A stretch of DNA of 64,000 bases from Tetracentron sinense. Taxonomy: Eukaryota; Streptophyta; Magnoliopsida; Trochodendrales; Trochodendraceae. Below are positions 25,042 to 34,639 of this stretch, in pieces (position 1 is the first letter of the stretch; the number at the start of each line of letters is the position of its first letter). The notes beneath the pieces were generated by a model. The model had not been told where the DNA came from, ran no database searches, and saw nothing but the letters and a program-made list of their open reading frames with translations. The position numbers were made by a program, and so were the translations under genes. Location: contig CM026554.1 in NCBI GenBank assembly GCA_015143295.1, positions 56,941,301 to 57,005,300 of the forward strand, read 5' to 3'.

Positions 25042-25062
25042 CAGTTACAGGTCGCTCCCGTT

Positions 25063-27159
25063 GTGGAGGAGAGCTCGGAGACATCGTTGTGCAGACCTTC
25101 CGTTGAGCCCACGAAAGCTGTCAATTTGGGAACGGAAGAAGAGCTAAAGGTGTTGCAAGTCGGGACGAGCTTGACAACGGAGGAGGAGCTCGAGTTGCTG
25201 AGTTTTCTTAGGCAGAATCTTGATGTCTTTGCATGGTCTCACAAAGACATGACTGGCATCGATCCGAGTGTTATCTGCCATCACCTCAATGCTGATTCTG
25301 CCATCCCTCCAGTGAAGCAGAAACCTCGGAGGCTTGCTCCAGCTTATCATGATGCAGTGAATGAGGAGATTGACAAGCTGATCCAGTTCGGTTTCATTCA
25401 GGAGGTGCAGTACCCTGACTGGATAGCCAATGTTGTGGTTGTGCCTAAGAAGAACGGGAAGGTGAGAGTTTGCATCGACTTCACCGGTGTCAACAAGGCG
25501 TGCCCCAATGAATTTTTTCTCATGCCAATGCTAGACAGGCTCATCAACGCCACTGCTGGCCACGAGATGTTATCCTTCATGGATGGTTATTCGGGCTATA
25601 ACCAGATCCTCCTGGCGGAAGCAGATCGAGAGAAGACCACCTTCATAACAGAGCGAGGTTTGTTCTGTTATCGGGTGATGCCTTTTGACTTGAAGAATGC
25701 AGGTGCCACCTATCAACGTCTGATGAATCTCATGTTCGAGTCACTCCTTGGCAAGACGGTTGAAGTGTACATCGACGATATCGTTGTGAAGAGTCGAGTA
25801 CGAGGTACTCTGGTGGCAGACCTTGCTGAACCTTTCTTTGTGCTGCGATCTTTCAATCTGAAGATCAACCCAGAGAAGTGCACCTTCGGAGTTACCTCAG
25901 GGAAATTTTTGGGTTATCTTGTGAGCCAGTGGGGGATTGAGGCTAATCCAGCTCAAATCCACGCTTTACTGGACATGCTAGAGCCCAAGTTGAAGAAGGA
26001 GATCCAGAAGCTGACAGGCCGGATTGCTGCGCTCAACCGGTTTATCTCCAAGTCATCCGATCGTTGCAAACCTCTGTTCGAGCTGCTGAGGAAGGACTCC
26101 ATTTTTGCGTGGACTCCAGAGTGTTCCCGAGCTTTCCTTGCCTTGAAAGAGTATTTAGGCTCAGCTCCTATCCTTTCGGTGCCAGAGCCAGGTGAAATCT
26201 TATATCTCTATTTGTCTGTTTCAGAGCAAGCCCTCGGTTCCGTCCTGGTGAGGAGCTGTGATGGCGTGGAGAAGCCTGTCTACTTCATCAGCAAGACCTT
26301 TCTCAAGGCAGAGTGCAATTATAGCAAGCTCGAGAAGGTGTGTCTGGCTCTTGTCTTTTCTGCAGAGAAGCTTCGTCCGTACTTTCACGTTCATTCTATC
26401 GTTGTCATCACAACGTATCCTTTGAAAGTCGTGCTGGGACGACCCGAGCTGGTGGGGAGGATGTCAAAGTGGGCAGTAGCTCTGAGTGAGTTCGATATCC
26501 AGTACCGGGCCAGGAGTTCAGAGAAGGGGCAAGCGATAGCGGGTTTTCTTTCTGATTTCCCTGTGGAGGAGGAGGTAGAGGACATGGTTGTTGATCTTCG
26601 GGAGCTCCCAATTGAAGTTGACAACGGAGATGCCGTTGTGGAGGGGGCCGAGTCGTCAGAGTGGAGCGGTTGGCTGTTGTACGTGGATGGATCTTCCAAT
26701 TTCAGTGGTTCGGGACTAGGCGTTGTGCTCATAAGTCCGGACAACATCAAAGTGCAAAAGATGTCGCGTCTTGGGTTCACGGCCTCCAACAACGAAGCTG
26801 AGTATGAAGCCTTACTCCTCGGGTTGGAGAGTGCAAGAGAGCTGCAGATCTCCACGTTGAGAGTGTTTTGTGATTCACAGCTCGTGGTGAATCAGGTGAA
26901 TGGTGTTTATGATTGCAAGGACGACCGGATGAAGCAGTATGCTACTCCCGTTCGTTCGTTGTGTGAAACATTCACCGTTGTGGAGATTAGGCACACCCGG
27001 AGGGATGAGAACAGGCATGCTGATGCTTTGGCATATCTAGCTTCCATGGTGCAGGCTGACGAGCCTAAGGCTATCCTAATGGAGTTCCAAGAGTATCCTT
27101 CAATAACTCTTCAGGCACAGCGAGAAGTGTTCTTGTCAATCCAGTCCCGAGCTGGATGA
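25063..27159 (+). CDS. pol: Reverse transcriptase and RNase H of the Tat-type element
   Basis: 698 residues, still in the gag frame. RT motifs: VCIDFTGVNKACPNE, FMDGYSGYNQI, and the catalytic YIDDIVVKS (about 25769-25795), with both Asp present. RNase H has its four acidic residues in YVDGSS, NNEAEYEALL, CDSQLVV and RHADALAY. The ORF ends at TGA (27157-27159). The integrase frame (WMTGLVAYLKDG) continues one frame off, so a small indel lies shortly before about 27144. The family reaction is copying element RNA into DNA in particles. Confidence 0.93.
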   Translation: MEESSETSLCRPSVEPTKAVNLGTEEELKVLQVGTSLTTEEELELLSFLRQNLDVFAWSHKDMTGIDPSVICHHLNADSAIPPVKQKPRRLAPAYHDAVNEEIDKLIQFGFIQEVQYPDWIANVVVVPKKNGKVRVCIDFTGVNKACPNEFFLMPMLDRLINATAGHEMLSFMDGYSGYNQILLAEADREKTTFITERGLFCYRVMPFDLKNAGATYQRLMNLMFESLLGKTVEVYIDDIVVKSRVRGTLVADLAEPFFVLRSFNLKINPEKCTFGVTSGKFLGYLVSQWGIEANPAQIHALLDMLEPKLKKEIQKLTGRIAALNRFISKSSDRCKPLFELLRKDSIFAWTPECSRAFLALKEYLGSAPILSVPEPGEILYLYLSVSEQALGSVLVRSCDGVEKPVYFISKTFLKAECNYSKLEKVCLALVFSAEKLRPYFHVHSIVVITTYPLKVVLGRPELVGRMSKWAVALSEFDIQYRARSSEKGQAIAGFLSDFPVEEEVEDMVVDLRELPIEVDNGDAVVEGAESSEWSGWLLYVDGSSNFSGSGLGVVLISPDNIKVQKMSRLGFTASNNEAEYEALLLGLESARELQISTLRVFCDSQLVVNQVNGVYDCKDDRMKQYATPVRSLCETFTVVEIRHTRRDENRHADALAYLASMVQADEPKAILMEFQEYPSITLQAQREVFLSIQSRAG

Positions 27160-28403
27160 CAGGGTTGGTGGCTTATCTAAAGGACGGAGTTCTCCCTATT
27201 AGTGTGAAGGAGTCGAGGCGCATTCAGTTCAAGGCATCTCGTTATACCTTGGTGCAAGGAGAATTGTTCAGGAAATCTTTTGGTGGTCCCTTGCTGAAGT
27301 GTGTTCATCCTGTAGACGTGGAGAGAATACTTGCTGAGCTGCATGAAGGTATATGTGGTATTCATTCGGGCGGGAGAACCATTGCCCATCGAGCTCTGGG
27401 GCAAGGTTACTTCTGGCCTTATATGCAGGCCGAAGCTCAGAAGTATGTGAAGAGGTGCAGCCAGTGCCAGCGGTTTGCTCGCTTGATTCATGCTCCAGCT
27501 CAAGAGCTCAGCACTGTATCTCAGCCTTGGCCGTTTGCGCGGTGGGGACTTGATATTGTGGGACCTTTCCCGAGGGCTCCAGGGAATCTGATCTTCCTTC
27601 TAGTGGCAACTGACTACTTCTCTCGGTGGATTGAAGCTGTTCCCCTTGCACGTATCAGAGAACAAGAGGTGAAGAAGTTCTTGTGGGAGCATATCATCTG
27701 CAGATTTGGCATACCGCAGTCCATCATTACTGACAACGGGAAGCAGTTCTCAGGACGCTTGATTGCCGACTTTTGTAGCGAGCTGAAGATCAAGCATGTC
27801 TTCTCTTCCCCATATTATCCTCAGGGGAATGGATTGGCCGAGGCAGCCAATAAGAATATTCTCAATGCCTTGAAGAGAAGATTGGAAGATTCAAAGGGGA
27901 GGTGGACCGCCGAGCTGCACAACATTTTGTGGGGGTACAGAACGACTCCAAGGAGTCCTACCAATGAAACTCCTTTCTCTCTAGCGTATGGCATGGAGGC
28001 TGTCATTCCTACAGAGATCAGTTTGCCTACAGTGCGTTCTTGGCACAACAAGAAGAAGGGTGGAGAGAAAGATCAGAACACAGAGCTCATGGCTATTTAT
28101 CTTGATCTGCTAGAAGAGAAGCGAGAAGATGCCAACATTCAGACGAGGAGGTATCAGCATCGATTGAGGAAGGCCTACAACAAGAAAGTACAATGGAGAG
28201 TGCTGCAGGTCGGTGATCTCGTCCTCCGAAGAGTGTTCCAGAACACAAGAGAGCTTAACAGTGGCAAGTTGGGACCAAACTGGGAAGGGCCTTATATCGT
28301 AGAACGATTGGGAAGTCCTGGAGTCTGCTACTTGAAAGACTTGCAAGGTAACCTCATCTCGAAATCTTGGAACATCATGAATCTGAGGCAATTCTTTCAA
28401 TAG
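27156..28403 (+). CDS. Integrase of the Tat-type element
   Basis: 415 residues. The HHCC zinc motif is in ELHEGICGIHSGGR and CSQCQRFARL. The DDE core shows LDIVGPFPRAP, TDNGKQFSG and GLAEAANK. The C-terminal part ends SWNIMNLRQFFQ, matching Tat-type ends. No chromodomain is seen. The first ATG overlaps the stop of the RT ORF as ATGA, but this is more likely a frameshift scar than reinitiation, because the frame stays coding upstream of that ATG. Catalytic residues are intact. Confidence 0.92.
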   Translation: MTGLVAYLKDGVLPISVKESRRIQFKASRYTLVQGELFRKSFGGPLLKCVHPVDVERILAELHEGICGIHSGGRTIAHRALGQGYFWPYMQAEAQKYVKRCSQCQRFARLIHAPAQELSTVSQPWPFARWGLDIVGPFPRAPGNLIFLLVATDYFSRWIEAVPLARIREQEVKKFLWEHIICRFGIPQSIITDNGKQFSGRLIADFCSELKIKHVFSSPYYPQGNGLAEAANKNILNALKRRLEDSKGRWTAELHNILWGYRTTPRSPTNETPFSLAYGMEAVIPTEISLPTVRSWHNKKKGGEKDQNTELMAIYLDLLEEKREDANIQTRRYQHRLRKAYNKKVQWRVLQVGDLVLRRVFQNTRELNSGKLGPNWEGPYIVERLGSPGVCYLKDLQGNLISKSWNIMNLRQFFQ

Positions 28404-28792
28404 AATCTGTGATATGCTATTTACGTGCATCGTTGTGCTTACAAGTTTTCAGTGATTTTACATAATCATAGTGTTCATATTTCAACATGTGATTTGCAAT
28501 ATTATGTGCCCTGCTCGTTGTCTACGCTATTCTCTGTCTGGTTCATCAGTGTAATATTGTGAATGTTTTGCAAGTAATTCAAATAAAGTTTTGACTGAAC
28601 AACGTACTCATAACGAACACGAGTGGCTTATATAAGGATGTCATCTGAGCAAATCTAGTGGCTTATCCTAATGACATCCTCTGAGCATGTGTTTCGGAAC
28701 TGAGTTACATTGCGTTCGTCCTATGAATTTTATTTGTCAGATTGCATTCACAGTGAACTACGTGAATGATGTATCTGGATCAGTGTTTGCTC

Positions 28793-29076
28793 GTAGTGCT
28801 TGTTCATAAGTGATTGATCGTAGTGTTTGCTCGTGGTGTTTGCTCGGAGTGTTAACTCGTAGTGCTTTGATCGTAGTGCTTTGCTCATGGTGAACGCTCA
28901 TAGCGAACGCTCGCAGTGCTTTGCTCGTAGTGTTTGCTCGTGGTGCTTGCTCGTAGTGATTGGCTCGTAGTGCTTTGATCGTAGTGCTCTATTCGTAGTA
29001 ATCTACTTGTAGTGCTTGTTCGTTGTGCTTTGATCATAGCGTTCTACTCATAGTGTTCTGCTCGTAGTGTTTTGAT
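28793..29076. repeat. 13-14 bp minisatellite in the Tat-type element
   Basis: About 20 units with consensus GCTCGTAGTGCTTT and variants (CGTGGTG, CATAGCG, CGTTGTG) lie between integrase and the antisense gene. Several units differ by one base from the CGTTGTG word that is enriched elsewhere in the element. Confidence 0.85.
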
Positions 29077-29411
29077 CAAAATAGTTTATTTAGTGTACAT
29101 CAGTTATAATTTCATGAACATTCAAACATTCACATAGCGAAGTACCGCATTAACATCAGTACAGTGGACTGCGAAAAATCATTCAACTACTCATGTTGTG
29201 TTCTTTCTTATTCTGTGTGCATGCGTTGTACTATGCTACGAGGTGAAAAGAAGTGCAAACATAAGAAAGAGGAGCGATCCATTCATATCAAAGGCCCATT
29301 TCTGGGCAATTACAGTGATAACCTCCCATAAAAGAAAAAAAAGAAGAATTTACATCGTCAAAGAGAGAAGCAGGAACATAAAGAAGAGCAGGGGATCAGA
29401 GGAGTAGCAGA

Positions 29412-31874
29412 TCAGACGAGCTCAAGGTCAGCATCTGTCGTCGTTGCAGAAGGGGCAGAAGTAGAGGCTTCAGCAATAGGGGCTTCCACCGGAGTAACTT
29501 CATCAGCAGCAGGGAGTTCTGGAGCAGCTGGCTCGGAGGATGGCTCGGCAGGGAGGGGTGCAGGACCTTCAAGAAAGTGAGGCAGCTCGACGCCTTGCAC
29601 CTCGGGCTCGTTGTCGAGCTCGATCAGTTCTTTGCTCTGAAGCTCGGAGAACGTGGTAACGTCCTCTTCATTGTCTTCTTTCAGGCGTCCTTGTTGGCAG
29701 AGCGAGTCCAGAACCTCTTTCTCGGTCTCAGCACGATCTTCATCCAAGAGCGTGTCCAGCTGAGACTAATAATGTTGCTGCAGTCTCAGGGTCACAGACC
29801 TCTCGGTGTCCTCTTGAGCTTTCTTGGCCTCCTCGAGCTCCTCCGCCAGTGCTGTCCTGGCTGCCTCGGTTTCCTCCAAAACTTGGGAGACATGCTCCAA
29901 TTCGCTGATGCGTGCAACAGCATTCTCTACCTCCTGCTTGGCCTTCTTTTCAGCCTCCTTTGCTGATCGTGCCTCAGCCTCAGCCTTCTCCCGTACCTTG
30001 GTGGCAGTGTTTAGCCTTACCTCAGCACGAACAGTGTCAGCCTTGGCTTGAGACAGATCAAAGTCTGCCTTGAGTCTCTCTTCAACGAGAGTCTGCTCCA
30101 ACGTCTCCGTCCTATCTTTCCAGTAATTAATCTCATCTCGCAGTTGGGTGTACTTATTTTGGTTGCGATCACAGAGCTCTTGCACGAGCGTGTTCATCTG
30201 CAAGGAAGTGTCTGGGCGTTAGCACAACGAGAAGTAATATTTCAAACAGTTGAGGAAGAGGACGAGAGAGGGAGAAGCTTACTGTCGCCACCGACTGGCA
30301 GGCGGCGTAGGACAATTCGGACAGGTGAAGTTTGCCGACCTCAGCGATGTCCCGGGGCAACCTCATCGCGTAAGTTAGAGCTCGGGCGGCCTTCTCCGAG
30401 CTCTTCACCGATTCGTTCACGGTCGGTGCACCGAACTGAGAAAAGTCGGGTGACCAGTTCTGAACGAAGGACGGCAGCATACGATCCGGGAGACTCGTTG
30501 TGCCGGCTTCCGTTACGGCCAAGGCAACGACAGTGGAGCTCGTGCTGGCGAGGGCAGTGGCAGCTCAAGAAGGGCCAGGCGCCGAGCTGGCCTCGGGCAC
30601 TGCCGTTGTCACCTCTGCTCCTGGGCTTGTTGGAGGAGCGGCAGAGGTGGAGGGGGGAGCAGCAACGACTGCGCTCTCTTTCTCCAGGCGTTTGTCCGCC
30701 TTAGCCTTCTTTCTGGCCTCGTACTCGGCCTGGGTGGGCATCTTTCTCTTCGGGTCAGCAGTCGCTGTACCCTTGGAAGAGTGGCTCCTCTTCTTCTTTG
30801 GCGGTGGTGGCAGTGGTAGCGGTTGAACTACAGGGCGAGCAGACCTCGGCTTCCTGCTTAGTGGGGGTGGATTTGTGTCAGTCATGTCTTCTTCTTCTTC
30901 AGCTGGATGAAGGGCTGATGAAAGTACGGAGGTGGAGGCGCCTTGTTGCTGTCGCTGTTGCTGTTGTTGTGGCTGTTGTTGAGTAGTTGCTGGAGTGCTG
31001 GAGGAGAACCGCGTGTCAGGATTGAGTGGTTTCCACCTGATGTACTCCCCACCTCGAGCACGGCGAATACTAGTAAGGAGGCCTTCTTCCTCTGGGGCCA
31101 ACTTCTTGTACGGGAACTTCTTCGGGTCAACTGCACACAGGAAAGCAAAATGAGTACAACGAGAGTTAGTAAGGTGAAAGCATTCAACGTACAACGAGAA
31201 CAGAGTCAGGACAATGGTGCACAACGGACAACGGGTGACTATAGTGGTATACCTGCTTCCACTCGGAAGACGTTGGGGACTGTGGAACTCTCTGCCTTCC
31301 AGCCGCCAGAGACAACGAAAGGAGTGGCTTTCCATTTTCTTTCTCTATCAAGAATGCCTGAGACGAGCTCTGGATATAGGGGTTTCTTGTTCCACGAATA
31401 ATAAGAGTACAAACCATCGTCATTGCCTCGGCATCTGACGGCATGGCAGAAGTGGAATAGGTGCCTAGCCTCTATTGGGTATCCGTCCTTGATGAATTTG
31501 ATCATCATGGACATGTATTTGTGGAAGCCCGGGTGCATTTGTCCCGGTGCGAGTTACAGGGTGGACAGAACTTCATCCAAGACGGGATGAAGAGGGAAGC
31601 GGAGGCCAGCCTCAAGTTGGGAGAGATAGACAACGGTACAGGCAGAGCGCCTGTCTATGATAGCATCATCTCGCATGAAATGGAGATTGACGTTGGAAGG
31701 GAAGTCGAAACGTTCCCTATAACGGTTCAGATGTGCCAACTGGTGCTGGCGCAGAGCTGAGGATTTTTCAACGTAGGCACCATGAGGTGCGCTACCTGTG
31801 CAACTGGCCTCATCATCGGTAAGGCCTCTAACTTCTTCTAGCCTAGCGGGTTCTACGGGAACGATGGCAGCCAT
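29412..31874 (-). pseudogene. Antisense three-exon gene of the Tat-type element (aORF)
   Basis: Minus-strand exons 31874-31253, 31130-30283 and 30197-29412 have GT-AG introns and sum to 752 codons. Three in-frame stops break it: TAA 31554-31556, TGA 30565-30567 and TAG 29766-29768; each is one C-to-T step from CAA, CGA or CAG. Part 1 has a conserved-looking helical region (LHPVLDEVL, LAPGQMHPGFHKYM, HLFHFCHAVR, GLYSYYSW). Part 2 is Q-, P- and K-rich (PPPPKKKRSHSSK, a likely nuclear signal). Part 3 is a long coiled coil (about 30100-29800), then an acidic, alanine/proline-rich end. Antisense ORFs in this position are known in Tat-lineage elements such as Grande and Retand; their function is not established. 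The start is chosen as the first ATG after stops. Confidence 0.8.
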
Positions 31875-32486
31875 GGTGATTGGAAGAAATAACGAAGAGG
31901 GGCAAGAACAGTAAACAGAGCAACAGAGTATGCACAGAGCAGAATCACTCTGAGAACCAGAGAAGAGAGAAATGAAGAAACAGTAAGAAATAATAAGAGA
32001 TAGGGGTGAAGGGCGTACCGAACCAAAGAACTCAGAGATTGTTGAGAGCTTGAGGAAGATGAACTTTCGGTTGAGAAGAGAATTCGGCAGAGTAACAGTG
32101 CTTGAAGAAACAGGGTGAAAGAGAAGGAGGATTCGGTGGGATTTTATAAGCATCTCAGGTTTGTGAAAGTACGCCACTGCCCTTCATCTGAGCCGTACAC
32201 CTGTATCAGCGGAAATGAGAGCAGTGGCAAGATCGTCTTTTCACCAAAAGAGAGTAACCGTCAGAGTTATTAAAGCGTTTGAAATTCAAATCGGCGATGA
32301 TGACAGCCTGTCCGCATTAAATAGACGTGACGGTTCGCACGCGTAACCAGCTGGCGTGAACGGTCGACCTTCTCAGCGAGCGTTTAAAGCACGCAACGTT
32401 TCATCTTCCGGAGCGGTGCCAGGTATGATCTTTTTGTCCGTTTATGACGCTTCGAACTGCGTTCCAAGCATCATAAATGGGCAAAT

Positions 32487-33338
32487 TGTAACGGATAAAA
32501 TTCGTAAAACCAACTTAGCGTTGAGGGACGAGCTCGTTTTTGTCGTTTTGTTCACGAAAGTGACACGTGGACACGAGTTGGGGTCACGTGCTTAAAATAT
32601 AGGGGTCACACGTTGTCTGATGCACAACGATCCCGTTGTACGCATTACGACGTCTTTGTTCTCATGCAGAACAACGTTTCCGTTGTGGCTTTGACAACGT
32701 CGTTGTCGTTACGCGAACAACGAGTCCGTTGTCTCACCGACAACGATGTCGTGCTGTATTTTAAGACATCTACGCCGTAACCGAGCTTGGGTCAACAACG
32801 AGACCGACTCGTAGGAGGAAATGATCAGGAGGCGATCCATAATTCCGACAGGCGTGCCGAACGCGCCGTTTCATGCCGAAAGCACTGTCTTGGCATTTAA
32901 TGCTGGTCACTTCTGCGTACCGTCCGATCCCATCCGATTGGACTTATAGGAGGCTCTCACGTGTAATGCAACCGGCGGCAGATATGTGTAAGATATTTGG
33001 CAATGAGTGCAAAGACACGTGGTATGGACACCTATGGCCATCCATGGTCATCGATGGCCATACCAACCCTTGCCCTATAAAAACCCCGTGATTTTTAGTG
33101 CATAGGACACTTGTTCATCAACCCAGATCCGAGATTAAGTGTTCAGTGCTTCCAGTGCCTTGCGTATTTTTCAGTGACTGTTCTTGTGTTTACTGTTCAC
33201 CATCTTCTACCCCTACTAACTTTACCATCGGAGTACAGGTCAGGGTGCCACACCCTCCGTTCCAACCTTCTACCAGTAAACCAGAGCGTGGAAAGAGCTG
33301 TTGCTGACGCGTGTCCTTCCGGTATTTTTCCCCTCACA
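32487..33338 (+). repeat. 3' LTR of the Tat-type element
   Basis: 852 bp. Compared with the 5' LTR it lacks 47 bp between two GACAACGT repeats and has about 16 substitutions, all of them transitions in my reading. Confidence 0.95.
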
Positions 33339-34185
33339 ATTTCCAAGGAGAAAAAGAAGGAACATCAAAGAGTTTTCACGCCTTCAGTGATCGAGCCATC
33401 TTTTGGGATTGGACGGATAATCTACTGTCTCTTTGAGCACTCATTCTACACAAGGTCAAGTAAAGCCGGGGATGAACAGTTGAATGGATTCCGCTTCCCT
33501 CCTCTTGTGGCCCCCATTAAATGCACCGTCTTTCCACTGGTTCAGAATCATCAGTACAAAGAAGTTGCCAAACTCATCTCCAAATCATTGACTGCAGCAG
33601 GAATCTCGCATAAGATAGACATGACAGGTATATATGAAACAGAAAAGGATGTATGGTTATACTTGTATTTATTTCATGCATAAATTATGGATGGGTGGGT
33701 GGATGTACGTACACTATTACATGTGTGTTTATATAAACACACATGGGTATGTGTATGTCAAATGCTATACATGTCTATGTTTGCATTCATTGTATTCTCA
33801 TGCATGAAAGTTGGCCGATATAAGATAAAGCTAATGCATTCGAGCATTGAACGATGTATATTAACTGCATGCATGTTACAGGTACATCGATAGGGAAACG
33901 GTATGCAAGAACAGATGAACTTGGCGTACCGTTTGCCGTCACTGTTGATTCAACGTCCTCGGTGACAATCCGAGAAAGGGACAGCAAGGATCAGATTCGT
34001 GTCAGTGTAGAGGAGGTGGCATTGGTAGTGAAGGATGTGACTGATGGACTTATGGAGCACATGGACAGATGTGCTTCGGAGATACCCTACTCGTTCATCC
34101 GTTTCTGCTGATGAGTGATTTGAGTTTCCCCTTACTTGCATTGAGGCAATTTGCCTCATCGATCATATTGGAATGGACTTTGCTA

Positions 34186-34333
34186 CTGAGACCCGCTTAG
34201 GGCCGAGACCACCGAGACCGTGCTCTAAGAGCACGAGATTTTAGATGGGTCCCATTTCACATGGTAGGCCCCACCTAAAATCCTGTGCTCTTAGAGCACG
34301 GTCTCAGTGGTCTCGGCCCTAAGAGGGTCTTAG
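34186..34333. mobile_element. Near-perfect foldback MITE, 148 bp
   Basis: The left arm CTGAGACCCGCTTAGGGCCG is mirrored by the right arm (reversed: CTAAGACCCTCTTAGGGCCG), and pairing continues through GAGACCGTGCTCTAAGAGCAC. The loop is about 40 nt. No target duplication was identified. Confidence 0.8.
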
Positions 34334-34464
34334 AAGCTTTATCCTATTGGAAACTTGTGTTACATCAAAATCTTAATTAGGTCACCGACCAGGGACAGTG
34401 AAGAAAATAAAATTAGAAATAAAAAATTGTAAGGCTTATGTACCCAGACATTTCTTTACTTACC

Positions 34465-34609
34465 CTATGTTTGGTTGACCAGAAAATAAGTGAAAACATG
34501 GAAAAAAAAAAAGAAATTGAAACAAAACACAACTAAAAATTATATTAGAAATCTGAAAATTTCTTTTCTTTTTTATGTTTTCATCTATTTTCTCGCCAAC
34601 CAAACATAG
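34465..34609. mobile_element. Foldback MITE, 145 bp
   Basis: Inverted ends CTATGTTTGGTTGACCAG and, reversed, CTATGTTTGGTTGGCGAG continue into AAAATA and GAAAACAT. The centre is A/T-rich. No coding. Confidence 0.75.
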
Positions 34610-34639
34610 CATTATGGTAGTTGGAGATTATGTTTTGCT

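Larger units (their letters stand above)
21671..33338 (+). mobile_element. Ty3/gypsy LTR retrotransposon, Tat type, inside a GlyRS exon
   Basis: 11,668 bp. LTRs are 21671-22569 and 32487-33338. The target duplication ATTTC (21666-21670, 33339-33343) is perfect and lies in coding sequence. The LTRs begin TGTAACGG and end CCCCTCACA. The primer site TGGCGCCGTCTGTGGG (22574-22589) is 4 nt from the LTR, as in Tat-lineage elements. The order gag, PR, RT, RNase H, IN is gypsy-type. About 4 kb lies between integrase and the 3' LTR and carries an antisense gene, a Tat/Retand/Grande feature. LTRs differ by about 16 substitutions (about 2%) plus a 47-bp deletion, so insertion is recent relative to the other LTR elements here. 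The coding frame has two in-frame TAGs and one frameshift. Confidence 0.95.
20539..34118 (+). pseudogene. Glycyl-tRNA synthetase (cytosolic type), truncated and disrupted
   Basis: Recognisable exons: 20539-20668 ([18 protein letters not shown]), 21229-21288, 21378-about 21458, about 21544-21670 joined to 33344-33627 (KEKKKEHQRVF, class II motif 3 FGIGRIIYCLFEHSFY), and 33882-34118 (anticodon-binding domain, ending near [14 protein letters not shown]). They match the C-terminal half of plant GlyRS (alpha2 type). The N-terminal half, including motif 1, is absent upstream. Damage visible: a 4-nt insertion near 20541, loss of a normal donor after 21458, a TAA at 21560-21562 followed by a 4-nt insertion at about 21566, an 11.7-kb retrotransposon splitting the codon after ATT-TC, and a 4-nt insertion GAGC at 34055-34058 that shifts the last residues. 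It is not functional as an enzyme. A working copy must exist elsewhere. Confidence 0.92.

Noticed and set aside
27156-27159. ATGA overlap of RT stop and integrase start considered as termination-reinitiation
   Set aside because: Integrase-frame coding extends upstream of the ATG (PSW before M), so a frameshift scar explains it better.
33687-33893. Short ORF in the last GlyRS intron
   Set aside because: It lies in intron sequence between two well-defined exons; the composition looks random.
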